Below are positions 8,441 through 18,580 of a stretch of DNA of 36,394 nucleotides, in pieces (positions within the stretch are counted from its first letter, which is position 1; each line of letters opens with the position of its first letter). The DNA is taken from positions 1-36,394 of the forward strand of contig CAHJWO010000007.1 of NCBI GenBank assembly GCA_903642295.1, in the 5' to 3' direction. The translations under genes were made by a program, and so were the position numbers. The stretch is from PVC group bacterium (GTDB lineage: Bacteria; Verrucomicrobiota; Verrucomicrobiia; Chthoniobacterales; SZAS-18). The notes under the pieces are model-generated. The model was not told the DNA's origin. It made no database searches and saw nothing but the letters and a program-made list of their open reading frames with translations.

Positions 8441-8711
8441 GCATCAAAATTTTTGTCATCCTGAGCGAGCCTCGGGCGAGTTGAAGGACCTTCCCACGCC
8501 GGACCACGTCTGACGGCCAGCGCGACCTGGGTGGGCCATCGGGACCGATCCGCCGGTGTTTGCAGGTGGGGAAGGTCCTTCTCTGACGGCCAGCGCGACC
8601 TGGGTGGGCCATCGGGACCGTTCCGCCGGTGTTTGCAGGTGGGGAAGGTCCTTCGACTCGCCCGAGGCTCGCCCAGGATGACAGACTCAAAGGAACGCGG
8701 AAATTTGATGC
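8441..8711. repeat. Composite inverted repeat enclosing two 73-bp tandem copies
   Basis: Outer arms 8441-8452 and 8701-8711 are complementary with one bulge. Inner arms 8454-8495 and 8642-8683 (42 nt each, starting TGTCATCCTGAGCGAGC) pair with two mismatches. Between them, 8509-8581 and 8582-8654 are tandem copies differing at one base (A8548 versus T8621). Each tandem unit ends in GGGGAAGGTCCTTC, which is complementary to the left arm, so alternative hairpins are possible. No convincing gene is seen in 8404-8862; 8712-8862 shows nothing else. Confidence 0.9.
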
Positions 8712-8862
8712 GTCAGCGGTGTGTGTCTTGCTAGCCGGGCTGCCATGTCGAGGGCAGCTTGCTTATTGAGCGGCGTCAGGTAAAGACGAACCTGCGAGTC
8801 AGGCGTTCGCCCGAAGTCATCTCTGGCGTCCTCGCCCGGCCCGCTTCAATTTTCTTCACCCG

Positions 8863-9573
8863 ATGGCCGGTCCCACTTTGCCGCTGTCTCCTTCGTCGTC
8901 TGCCGAAGGCAAGGCAGCCGTATCGTGGAGCAAAAAGCGAGATTACTGGTTGATCTGGTTGGGCTCCTGGCTCCTGCGCGGGCTGGTCTCGACCCTGCGA
9001 TTGCGCCTCCGCCACCCCGAGCGCTTGCGCGAACGTCTGACGAAGGACCCGTTTATCTTCGTCTTCTGGCACAATCAACTCCTGCTGATCCCCGTCATTT
9101 GGAATCGGTTTCTCAGTGCCAGCGACCGTCCGCGTGGGCGGGCGCTCACGAGTACCAGCCGGGATGGCGAGCTGGTGGCACAGTTCCTTGATCGCTTCGG
9201 GGTCGGCACGGTACGGGGATCAACGACCCGGCGCGGGGCTTCGTCTCTGCGCGAACTGGCAGGATGGCTCAAGCGCGGGCACGACATTGGCATCACGCCG
9301 GATGGGTCGCGCGGCCCGATCTACGAGGTGAAGCCGGGCTTGATCCTGCTTGCGCAACTTTCGGGCTGCGCCATCCTGCCGTTGAGTTTCGAATTTTCGA
9401 GCAGTTGGCGTCTGAAGAGTTGGGACCGTTTTTTCATTCCCAAACCGTTCTCCAGTGTCACGTTCACCGTGGGCGAGCCGCATACCGTCGAACGCACATC
9501 GAGCCCGGAAAGCTTTGAAGCCGAGCGCCTGCGATGCCAGCAGCACATGCAAGCGCAGATCCACGAGCGCTAG
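8863..9573 (+). CDS. DUF374 lysophospholipid acyltransferase-like protein
   Basis: 236 residues. The N-terminal hydrophobic helix (about 28-48) is followed by FVFWHNQ with H70 as the likely catalytic His, then TSTSRDGEL and TPDGSRGP, which are signatures of DUF374 proteins related to PlsC-type acyltransferases. Members are inner-membrane-associated and are thought to acylate a lipid A precursor or lysolipid. The substrate is not known from the sequence. The ATG at 8863 is the only convincing start, and it has no Shine-Dalgarno sequence. The gene follows the composite repeat and precedes the DUF2237 gene on the same strand. Confidence 0.9.
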   Translation: MAGPTLPLSPSSSAEGKAAVSWSKKRDYWLIWLGSWLLRGLVSTLRLRLRHPERLRERLTKDPFIFVFWHNQLLLIPVIWNRFLSASDRPRGRALTSTSRDGELVAQFLDRFGVGTVRGSTTRRGASSLRELAGWLKRGHDIGITPDGSRGPIYEVKPGLILLAQLSGCAILPLSFEFSSSWRLKSWDRFFIPKPFSSVTFTVGEPHTVERTSSPESFEAERLRCQQHMQAQIHER

Positions 9574-9664
9574 GACCGCCTGGTGCGCGTTGGGATCACG
9601 GGCCGTCCGCCGGGAATGCACACCGGCGGTTGCTCAACGCCCCGCCCGGGTTTAATGGTCGCTG

Positions 9665-10033
9665 ATGCCCACGAACGTCCTCGGTACCGATCTCCGCTGT
9701 TGCTGCCGCGATCCGATGACGGGATTTTACCGCGACGGCTACTGCCGTACCGGCCCGGGCGATGTCGGTTTGCACACGGTTTGCGCGGAGATGACCGCCG
9801 ATTTTCTGGAGTATTCCCGCGATCAGGGCAATGACCTCATTACCCCACGAGCCGAATGGGATTTTCCCGGGCTGCGGCCCGGCGACAAGTGGTGCCTCTG
9901 TGTCACGCGCTGGCAGGAAGCCTTCGAGGCAGGCAAGGCACCCAGGGTTGACCTGGACGCGACCCACTCCTCCGCGCTTGAATTCGTGGACCTCGCGCAA
10001 CTGAAAGCTCATGCGATGAGCAGCGAGGACTGA
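9665..10033 (+). CDS. DUF2237 family protein
   Basis: 122 residues covering the whole family length. Recognisable motifs are NVLGTDL, DPMTGFYRDGYC, TGPGDVGLHTVC, GNDLITPR, FPGLRPGDKWCLC and a C-terminal ATHSSALEFV. Several conserved Cys residues (C12, C13, C14, the C of GYC, and CLC) suggest a metal- or redox-related role, but no function is established for the family. It is soluble with no signal peptide. It ends 42 bp from the convergent end of thiC; no obvious terminator hairpin lies between them. Confidence 0.93.
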   Translation: MPTNVLGTDLRCCCRDPMTGFYRDGYCRTGPGDVGLHTVCAEMTADFLEYSRDQGNDLITPRAEWDFPGLRPGDKWCLCVTRWQEAFEAGKAPRVDLDATHSSALEFVDLAQLKAHAMSSED

Positions 10034-10075
10034 CGCACTCGTTGCAAAGGGCTGTTCGCGTGTCCCGTCGAGAAA

Positions 10076-12037
<1,962 letters not shown>

Positions 12038-12117
12038 TTAAACCCTCGCACGGTATCCGCCAAAGAGAATCTTGCGAAAAGCCCTGACGTTTCCCGGCGT
12101 ACCATCCCCGGGCAGAT

Positions 12118-13275
12118 TCAACGCTTGCGCGCCGGGACCGTGATCATCGTGGTCCGGTGCTGTAAACCGAAGGCGGCGCGGTGGTTGCTCACAGGCAGAA
12201 GATTGGAATTTCCAGCCGATGCAACCGCAGCGACCGCAACCACGTTGGCGGCAGATTGTTCGGCACGGTAATCCGCAACGAGCTTCGGGGCTTGTTTATA
12301 CTGAACCACGTTCTGGTAACTGCGCACTCCAACGACAATGGCCTCCGCCAGCTTCCGCCGCCAAGTCGGATCAGTAATTTCCCGGCTATCCGCCCCACTG
12401 GTCATAAATCCGCCCTCGATCAGGATCGCCGGTGAGTGCGTCAATCGCAGCACGGCAAACCGCGCCCGCTTCACTCCGCGATCCGTCGTGTCCAGACTGC
12501 CGAGAACGGCGTGATGCACGCAGTTCGCCAACGCAAGACTGGCATTGTCGAAATCGTTGCCCGGCATCTGCTCGAGTTGGTCCAGGGCGGCGTGCGTATC
12601 CGATGTCGAGGCCGCGCCGCGGGGAGTCATCGCGTAAACTTCCAGTCCATTCGCCTCGGCCTCGCCGGAATTAAAATGCACGCTGACGAAGACTGCGTCC
12701 GGGATCGAATTTGCGAAGTCGGCGCGCTGTTCCAGCGAGAGGTATTCGTCATGGTCCCGCGTCAGCACCACGCGCAGGCCCTTTGCTTCCAACGACTGTC
12801 TGAGGTCCCGAATCACGTCCAGCGTGTAATCCTTTTCCGAACCGGTGAGGGTATGGCCGCCACCGTCTTGCCCGCCGTGACCGGCGTCCAGTACAACGGT
12901 ATTGAAAAGTTCCAGGTTGCCGATCATGGCCGGACGCAGGCACGGCTCGATCGTCTTCGCCAAATCGAAGCGCGAGACCAACAATTTGCCATCGCGGCAC
13001 AGAACGGGAAACGATAACCATTGTTTGACCCCGTTGACGTTAATTTCACGGGGATTGGTGAGCGTTTCGATGCTGGCGTGCGCAGCGGAAAGGGTGACGT
13101 GCTGCGCATCCGCCCCCGGCGCGATCTGTAACTGGTAAAACTGCGCGATATTCTCGACGGACAGATAGTCCCGACCCTCGACATCAACGACCTGCCACCC
13201 GGAATCCGCCAGCACGGACGTGCAGATCCACAAACCCGCTAGCGCGAGCAGTATCTGGAGCGGGCGAATCCTCAT
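12118..13275 (-). CDS. N-acetylmuramoyl-L-alanine amidase (Amidase_3)
   Basis: 385 residues. A Sec signal peptide (about 1-23) is followed by a 100-residue N-terminal domain and then the zinc amidase domain. Ligands are H133 (DAGHGG), E147 and H200 (SVHFN), with the catalytic E287 (LIEGGF). It cleaves the bond between MurNAc and L-Ala in periplasmic peptidoglycan, as AmiA/B/C do in cell separation. A C-terminal tail of about 60 residues follows the domain and has no recognised motif. It lies directly upstream of thiC on the same strand, a pairing with no evident functional logic. Confidence 0.93.
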   Translation of the reverse strand: MRIRPLQILLALAGLWICTSVLADSGWQVVDVEGRDYLSVENIAQFYQLQIAPGADAQHVTLSAAHASIETLTNPREINVNGVKQWLSFPVLCRDGKLLVSRFDLAKTIEPCLRPAMIGNLELFNTVVLDAGHGGQDGGGHTLTGSEKDYTLDVIRDLRQSLEAKGLRVVLTRDHDEYLSLEQRADFANSIPDAVFVSVHFNSGEAEANGLEVYAMTPRGAASTSDTHAALDQLEQMPGNDFDNASLALANCVHHAVLGSLDTTDRGVKRARFAVLRLTHSPAILIEGGFMTSGADSREITDPTWRRKLAEAIVVGVRSYQNVVQYKQAPKLVADYRAEQSAANVVAVAAVASAGNSNLLPVSNHRAAFGLQHRTTMITVPARKR

Positions 13276-13616
13276 ATTCCGTGTAAATTTACCGTTCCCC
13301 AGTTTTCTAGCAGTCGTCGGTTCTCAGGCTGACAAACTTCGGGATTTACATTGCTGATTTGCGGGCCCTTCGCCAGCTTCATAGAGGAATCGGTACGGGC
13401 CCGCATTTCGGCTGCCTTTCGGGATCGAGATCACCGATGAAGTCGCTTCGGACCTTGGCCGCCGGTAGTCCGGGCTTTCCAGACTCGCCAAAATGATTTT
13501 GTGACGATACGTTTGGGCCTACCTTCGTCATTTCGTCCTGTCATCACTTCGCCCTGTCATCACTTCGCCGACTTCCGCGACATCCAGGCAACCAAACGCC
13601 CACCCTCCTCGCCGCG
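13276..13616. other. Gene-free divergent intergenic region with small repeats
   Basis: 341 bp between the divergent amidase and small lipoprotein genes. It holds a 9-bp inverted repeat TGCGGGCCC/GGGCCCGCA (13360-13368 and 13397-13405, loop 28) and a perfect tandem 16-bp duplication CCTGTCATCACTTCGC at 13537-13552 and 13553-13568. Promoters for both genes should lie here, but I see no clear -35/-10 pair. No short ORF is convincing. Confidence 0.6.
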
Positions 13617-14189
13617 ATGGGAATTTTATTCGTCCGCTCTCATGAACCGCGTGGTTGCCGTTGGTTGAACGCTCGGCGCTTCCGCGTGATCCTGACGCTC
13701 GGTGCGGGTTTGCTGCTCGCTTCCTGCGCACACCACGCGCACCGTGCAGCAACGTCCCCTGCCGCCGTCCCGATGGGAAAACCGGTCGCACGCGCAACGA
13801 CGCCCCCGACCTTCCGGACCATTGAACCCGTGCACGTCAGCCCCGAACAACGACTCGGCACCATCCGCGTCATCGGCGCACACGGAAACTTCGTGCTGAT
13901 CGAGACCCCTTCCGCCGCTGCCACGGCGGCGGTTCCCAGCGGGTATCTGCTCCACTGCCATCCGCCGGGGACGGAAACCGGCAGCAGTTCGGCCGACCTT
14001 CGGGTTTCACCGGAGCGCCGGCAGCCGTTCCTAGTCGCCGACGTGCTGAGCGGGGTGCCAACTCTGGGGGATGTCGTCTATCTCGCCAAGGAGGTCGCCA
14101 CCCCCTCCCCGCCCCGCCGGCCCATCGTGCCGTTTTCGTCCGTGATTCCTGTGGCCGCACCGCCAGAGGCTCCCGAGCCTGCTCCATGA
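13617..14189 (+). CDS. Small predicted lipoprotein, function unknown
   Basis: Up to 190 residues. A hydrophobic stretch ending LLLASC gives a lipobox. The mature part has a beta-rich core (LGTIRVIGAHGNFVLIE, then a GYLLHC block, LRVSPERRQPFLVADVL, and GDVVYLAKE), followed by a Pro-rich tail. The pattern of a small sheet with a terminal GDxVY is typical of short Verrucomicrobiota lipoproteins, in my recollection. The ATG at 13617 gives a long N-terminus; a TTG at 13665 would start a more typical signal peptide (LNARRFRVILTLG). The stop overlaps the moeA start by ATGA, so the two are coupled. Confidence 0.65.
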   Translation: MGILFVRSHEPRGCRWLNARRFRVILTLGAGLLLASCAHHAHRAATSPAAVPMGKPVARATTPPTFRTIEPVHVSPEQRLGTIRVIGAHGNFVLIETPSAAATAAVPSGYLLHCHPPGTETGSSSADLRVSPERRQPFLVADVLSGVPTLGDVVYLAKEVATPSPPRRPIVPFSSVIPVAAPPEAPEPAP

Positions 14190-15454
14190 ATCAGCCTCCC
14201 CCTGAGCCGCGCTCCGCCACGGTCGAAATGCTGGGCGAGGAGGCGGCGCGCGCCCACATCCTCTCGCACGTTGCACCGCTGCCCGCCGAGACGGTGCCGT
14301 TGCTGCGTGCGCTGGGTCGCTATGCTGCCGCCGAGGGCCGCGCCGTGCAGCCCCTTCCCGCCTTCGATAACTCGGCGATGGATGGCTACGCCCTGTCGCT
14401 GCCGGAGGGCACATCGACCCTACCCCCCGGCACCACCCTGCACGTGCGCGGAGAACAGGCGGCGGGGCCCGACCAGGGGCTGCGCGCCATTCCGGGCGAG
14501 GCCATCCGCATTTTTACCGGGGCGCCTGTCCCGGTCGGGGCCGGGGCGGTGGTCATGCAGGAAGACGTGGACCGCTCCGGCGACCGGATCGTCCTGCGCG
14601 AATCGGTTGAACGCGGCGAGTTCATCCGCCGTGCCGGGGGTGATCTCGCATGCGGTCAGCGCCTTTTCGGACCGGGCCAACGCCTGACACCGCAGCGCCT
14701 CGGCCTGCTTGCCTCGCAGGGCGTGGCGGAAATCGCGGTCGGCGGCGTGCCTCGCGTTGCGGTTCTGGCCACCGGCGACGAACTGCGCTCGCCCGGGCAG
14801 CCGCTCCGGTCCGGTGAGATCTACGAAAGCAACGGCGTGCTGCTCGCGTCACTGGTCGGGTCGCTCGGTGCGGAGGTCACGATCCTGGAACGTGCCCGCG
14901 ACGACCGCGACGATCTGGACGCCAGGCTGGCGGCCGGCCTGGGTCAACATCATGCCCTCATCGTGGCGGGCGGGGTATCGGTCGGGGAGCGGGACTTCGT
15001 CAAGGAACGGCTCGCCGCCGCCGGAAGCTCCCTGAATCTCTGGCGCGTGCGCGTCCAACCGGGCAAACCGTTTCTTTACGGGCGCGGGCCGACCCGGTCT
15101 GACGGCCCGCGAGACGGTACCCACGTTTTCGGTTTGCCGGGAAATCCGGTCTCGGCATTTGTCACGTTCCTGCTTTTCGTGCGGCCCGCCCTGCTCCGTC
15201 TGATGGGGGCGGCGGATGACGAACTTTCGCTGCCGACGTTTCCCGCCGTCGCCGGAGAGGCGCTGGCGAACCGTGGTGATCGCCCGCACTACTTGCGGGG
15301 CACGCTCGATGGCGGTGGCGGCTTCCGGCTGGCTGGCCGACAGGAGTCGCACGCGCTGTTCGCCCTCAGTTGCAGCCGTGCGCTGGTGCGGGTCGAACCG
15401 GGGGAGACCGTGCCCGTCGGCGGTCCGGTCCGGGCCTATTTGTGGAGCCTCTGA
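14186..15454 (+). CDS. moeA: Molybdopterin molybdenumtransferase MoeA
   Basis: 422 residues, standard MoeA length. The N-terminal domain includes FDNSAMDGYAL. The central MoCF-fold domain contains ATGDEL, SNGVLL and the GGVSVGERDFVK loop; LPGNPVSAFVTF follows; the C-terminal beta domain closes the protein. It inserts molybdate into adenylated molybdopterin in the cytosol, the last step of molybdenum cofactor synthesis. No other moa/moe/mob genes are in the window, and its coupling to an upstream lipoprotein gene is unusual. Confidence 0.96.
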   Translation: MNQPPPEPRSATVEMLGEEAARAHILSHVAPLPAETVPLLRALGRYAAAEGRAVQPLPAFDNSAMDGYALSLPEGTSTLPPGTTLHVRGEQAAGPDQGLRAIPGEAIRIFTGAPVPVGAGAVVMQEDVDRSGDRIVLRESVERGEFIRRAGGDLACGQRLFGPGQRLTPQRLGLLASQGVAEIAVGGVPRVAVLATGDELRSPGQPLRSGEIYESNGVLLASLVGSLGAEVTILERARDDRDDLDARLAAGLGQHHALIVAGGVSVGERDFVKERLAAAGSSLNLWRVRVQPGKPFLYGRGPTRSDGPRDGTHVFGLPGNPVSAFVTFLLFVRPALLRLMGAADDELSLPTFPAVAGEALANRGDRPHYLRGTLDGGGGFRLAGRQESHALFALSCSRALVRVEPGETVPVGGPVRAYLWSL

Positions 15455-15490
15455 AACGTGGCGGCCGTTTGTCAGAAATTGTCCGTCACC

Positions 15491-15531
15491 TTGACAACGT
15501 TAGGGAAGCTGATAGTTAAGCGCCTTAACTA
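15491..15531 (+). promoter_or_regulatory. Putative promoter with MarR-type palindromic operator
   Basis: A perfect -35 hexamer TTGACA (15491-15496) is followed 16 bp later by TAGTTA (15513-15518), a poor -10. The -10 lies in an exact palindrome TAGTTAAG-CGC-CTTAACTA (15513-15531). A repressor bound there would block RNA polymerase, matching usual MarR autoregulation. It stands 26 bp upstream of the marR-like start. Confidence 0.6.
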
Positions 15532-15556
15532 AATTCTGAGCCGCCGCCCCGCGATT

Positions 15557-16039
15557 TTGAAGCCCCGCCGACCGCCCATCCCCCCTTCCGAGCCCGCTCC
15601 GCCAGCGGTGGATACCGGCGAACTGGCCGACATCTTACTCTACCTGCAACGTTGCTTTCTGACGAACCTTACCCGGGAGCTAGCCCCTGGAAACGTGTCG
15701 TTTCCGCAATTCTTTCTTCTCGGCGCGCTCTATCGAGGCGAGGCATTGACGATGTCCCAGATCGCCGCCAGAATGCGCCACACCACGGCGGCCGCGACCG
15801 GTCTGGTGGACCGATTGCAGAAAATAGGCTATGTCGAACGCTCTCACTCCCTTGATGACCGTCGGAAAGTACTCGTCACGATCACCGCGCGCGGCGTTTC
15901 GCTCGTGGCTCGCATCAAGGATGAAATGATTCAGAATCTCAATCACACCATGCGGTATCTGACGGCGTCAGAGCAGCGAGCTTGGCTGCAAGTGTACCGC
16001 AAGATTCACCTTTTCATGCAGGCGCAGTCCTCCAAGTAA
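15557..16039 (+). CDS. MarR-family transcriptional regulator
   Basis: 160 residues from TTG 15557; a GTG at 15608 would remove the Pro-rich first 17. The winged helix-turn-helix is clear: ALTMSQIAARM, recognition helix RHTTAAATGLVDRLQKIGYVER, then the wing with the DDRR-KVLVTIT pattern conserved in MarR proteins. Flanking helices would form the dimer interface. The palindrome 26 bp upstream is the likely operator. It is followed after 8 bp by a TolC-type gene, the classic arrangement of a ligand-responsive repressor with an efflux component. Confidence 0.92.
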   Translation: MKPRRPPIPPSEPAPPAVDTGELADILLYLQRCFLTNLTRELAPGNVSFPQFFLLGALYRGEALTMSQIAARMRHTTAAATGLVDRLQKIGYVERSHSLDDRRKVLVTITARGVSLVARIKDEMIQNLNHTMRYLTASEQRAWLQVYRKIHLFMQAQSSK

Positions 16040-16047
16040 GTAACCGA

Positions 16048-17844
16048 ATGAAGACCCGTGGAATCCCGGCGGCAGCTCTCGCTTTCGCCTTTTTGTCATT
16101 GATGTGCGTTCTTGCAACCGCCCGGGCCGGCGACCCCGCCCCCTCGCGCAAGAGCGCGCCGCGGCCAGCGGCCGATGAACTCGCTGCCCACCTCGGGCAT
16201 CTCACGCTCGACGACGCCATCGACATCGCCCTGCACCGCAATCCGGATATTCTGCGCCAACTCCAGGAGATTCAGCGCCAGCAGGGCGTCTTCATCCAGG
16301 TGCGTGGAACCGCTCTGCCGCAGGTCATCGCCAGCGGCACCTTTCAGCAAACGGACCGCAACCTCCTGGAATCCCAGAACTCGTCCGGCGGCTCCGGCCA
16401 GGGATTCAACCTGCCGCAGTTCCGGACGCTCGATCCCAACACCGGGCAGAAATCGTTCACGGATCTCAATCCGTTTTTCAACAGCCTCTTCGGCTTCGGC
16501 GGCAGCAGTGGCAGCAGTGGCGCGGCCACCGGGTTCGGTTCGAGCGGCTCCGGTCTGGGCAGCGGGTCCACGACTGCCGACAAGACGTACACCGTGCAGG
16601 TCGAAGTGCAGCAGCAGATTTACAACGCAGCGATCCCGCCTTCCATCCGCCAGGCGAAATTCCTGCGTGATTCCGCCTACTACACGCTCCGCGAAACGGT
16701 GGACACTACCATCAACAATGTGAAGACCGGTTTTTATGGTGTGCTGCTCGACAAGGCGCAAATTGAGATTGCCAACGAAAGCCTGCGACTACTCCAGAGC
16801 CAACTGACCGACCAGCAGAACCGTTTCGCCGCCGGGACGGTGCCGCGCTTTGACGTGTTGCAAGCCAGCGTCGCCGTCGCCAACCAGCGTCCGCAGGTTA
16901 TCACGGCGACCAACACCTTGAACCTCGCCTTCATCACGCTGTCGCGTTCACTGGGCCTGGAGTACGGCCCGGAACAGGCGAAAAACTCACCCATCCAGCT
17001 GGTCGGCAACCTGGATTACCATCCGCAGAATTTCTCGCCGGAAGAGGGCGTGAATGCCGGTAAGGCGAACCGCGCGCTGCTCAAGGCGCAACGTTTGGTC
17101 ATCCTGAGCAACGTCGAGCAAATCCGCATTGCCGCCGCTGGTTATCAGCCGGCGATTACTGCGAGCGCCGGGTACGAACTAACCAGTGACCGCATCTCCG
17201 ACGACCTGGGCCGCTCGCTCCACGGCTGGTTTTTCGGCGGGCAGTTCAATTGGAATATTTTCGACGGGTTGCAGACTTACGGGCGCGTGAAGCAGGCGCA
17301 AGCGGGCCTGCGCGAATCGCGGATCGCGTATCTGGACGATGTGAACCAGGTCGTGCAGGACATCCAGAATAATTACCTGACGCTCCAGCAGTCCAAGGAG
17401 TTGATTGCCAGCCAGGTGTTGAATGTCAGCGAGGCCGAAGAGGCCGTCCGTCTCTCGCAGGCCCGATTGTCTGCCGGTGCGGGTACCCAGCTCGACGTAC
17501 TCCAATCACAGACCCAGTTGCTCACCGCCCAGACGACCGAACTCCAGGCGCGCTACAACTACGCCGTCGCGCTCAGTAACTACGAACGCGTGACCGCCAC
17601 GAGCACCATTTACGACGAGGCATTCTACGATCCGCTGACCAATCGCCACGTGCCGTTCGGGCGCGACGAATCCGGCACGGCACCCACTGGCAAGGCCCTG
17701 CCGATGGGCGCGGTCAAGACTCCCGACGTACAGACGCGCGGCACCGGGCAACCGCTGCCAAAAAAGATCAACGCGGAGAATCCCAATCGCGAGGCCCGTC
17801 CCGCGAAGCCGTTGACCAAACGCGACTATTTATTTGAGGAGTAA
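16048..17844 (+). CDS. TolC-family outer membrane efflux protein
   Basis: 598 residues with a signal peptide (1-27, ending near ATARA). Two outer-membrane-efflux repeats are visible, each with the long helical hairpin signature (YNAAIPPSIRQAKF, QLTDQQNRFAAGTVPRFDVLQASVA; later EEAVRLSQARLSAGAGTQLDVLQSQTQL). A Gly/Ser-rich insert of about 30 residues (about 148-178) interrupts the first repeat, and a Pro/Lys-rich tail follows the last. TolC-type trimers form the outer-membrane exit of tripartite pumps. No membrane-fusion or RND partner is adjacent, so any pump partner must be elsewhere. It starts 8 bp after the MarR stop and is presumably under its control. Confidence 0.94.
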   Translation: MKTRGIPAAALAFAFLSLMCVLATARAGDPAPSRKSAPRPAADELAAHLGHLTLDDAIDIALHRNPDILRQLQEIQRQQGVFIQVRGTALPQVIASGTFQQTDRNLLESQNSSGGSGQGFNLPQFRTLDPNTGQKSFTDLNPFFNSLFGFGGSSGSSGAATGFGSSGSGLGSGSTTADKTYTVQVEVQQQIYNAAIPPSIRQAKFLRDSAYYTLRETVDTTINNVKTGFYGVLLDKAQIEIANESLRLLQSQLTDQQNRFAAGTVPRFDVLQASVAVANQRPQVITATNTLNLAFITLSRSLGLEYGPEQAKNSPIQLVGNLDYHPQNFSPEEGVNAGKANRALLKAQRLVILSNVEQIRIAAAGYQPAITASAGYELTSDRISDDLGRSLHGWFFGGQFNWNIFDGLQTYGRVKQAQAGLRESRIAYLDDVNQVVQDIQNNYLTLQQSKELIASQVLNVSEAEEAVRLSQARLSAGAGTQLDVLQSQTQLLTAQTTELQARYNYAVALSNYERVTATSTIYDEAFYDPLTNRHVPFGRDESGTAPTGKALPMGAVKTPDVQTRGTGQPLPKKINAENPNREARPAKPLTKRDYLFEE

Positions 17845-17897
17845 AAGGGTTCCGTGGCCCGCCGCCCCTGCGGCAGGATTCGCACCCGACGACGCGC

Positions 17898-18563
17898 GTG
17901 GCCACTGACTTTCTCCCGGTCGAACGGTTCGCCGCCCTGTCGGTTCCGGACCTTGTGCACGGTTTCGTCGGGCGAGTACCCGGGATCGACGTGAACGCAG
18001 ATCGCGCCGCTGCTCTGGAACGTTTGGAGCTTCCGCACCGGGAAGCCCGGCGGAAGTTGGGGCTGGGGGACCGCCATTTCGTCACCGCCGAGCAGGTGCA
18101 TGGCAGGGAGGTCGCCTTGATCGAATCCGACAGGGAGTTCGCCCCCTCCCCGCTGGCGGGAGCCGATGGTCTGCTGACCAACCGGTCCGATGTCTGCCTG
18201 GGCATTTACGTTGCGGATTGCTGCGCAGTGGCCCTGTACGATCCGGTCCGCCGCGCGATTGGTCTCGTCCACGCGGGCAAGCAAGGGACGGACCTCGGGA
18301 TTGCGCGCGTCGCCATTCAAAAAATGCGCGAATGTTTCGGCACCGCGCCGCCCGACTTGGTAGTGCAACTCAGCCCGTGTATCCGGCCGCCGTGGTACGA
18401 GGTGGATTTCGCCTCGACCATCACCGCGCAGTGCCGCGCCGAGGGAGTGGTGCGAGTCGCGGACGAGGGCATTTGCACGGCGGCAAATCCTGATCGCTAT
18501 TATTCCTACCGCCGGGAAAAAGGCCGGACAGGCCGGATGCTCGCGCTTCTGGCGCTGGCTTGA
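17898..18563 (+). CDS. yfiH: YfiH-type laccase-domain protein (purine nucleoside phosphorylase-like)
   Basis: 221 residues from GTG 17898. The metal-binding residues of the family are present: H68 (EQVHGREV), C108 (VADCCAV) and H125 (LVHAG). The usual HAGWRG motif is altered to HAGKQG. The C-terminal SYRREKGRTGR is also typical. Family members act on purine nucleosides and have been described as polyphenol oxidases; in vivo roles remain debated. Cytosolic, with no signal peptide. Its stop overlaps a possible TTG start of the next gene. Confidence 0.9.
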   Translation: MATDFLPVERFAALSVPDLVHGFVGRVPGIDVNADRAAALERLELPHREARRKLGLGDRHFVTAEQVHGREVALIESDREFAPSPLAGADGLLTNRSDVCLGIYVADCCAVALYDPVRRAIGLVHAGKQGTDLGIARVAIQKMRECFGTAPPDLVVQLSPCIRPPWYEVDFASTITAQCRAEGVVRVADEGICTAANPDRYYSYRREKGRTGRMLALLALA

Positions 18564-18580
18564 ACGACCGTGCCACTTCC

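Noticed and set aside
8509-8654. CRISPR or toxin-antitoxin locus
   Set aside because: Only two abutting copies with no spacer, and no plausible ORF.
10034-10075. Bidirectional terminator between DUF2237 and thiC
   Set aside because: No stem of useful length and no U-run in the 42 bp.
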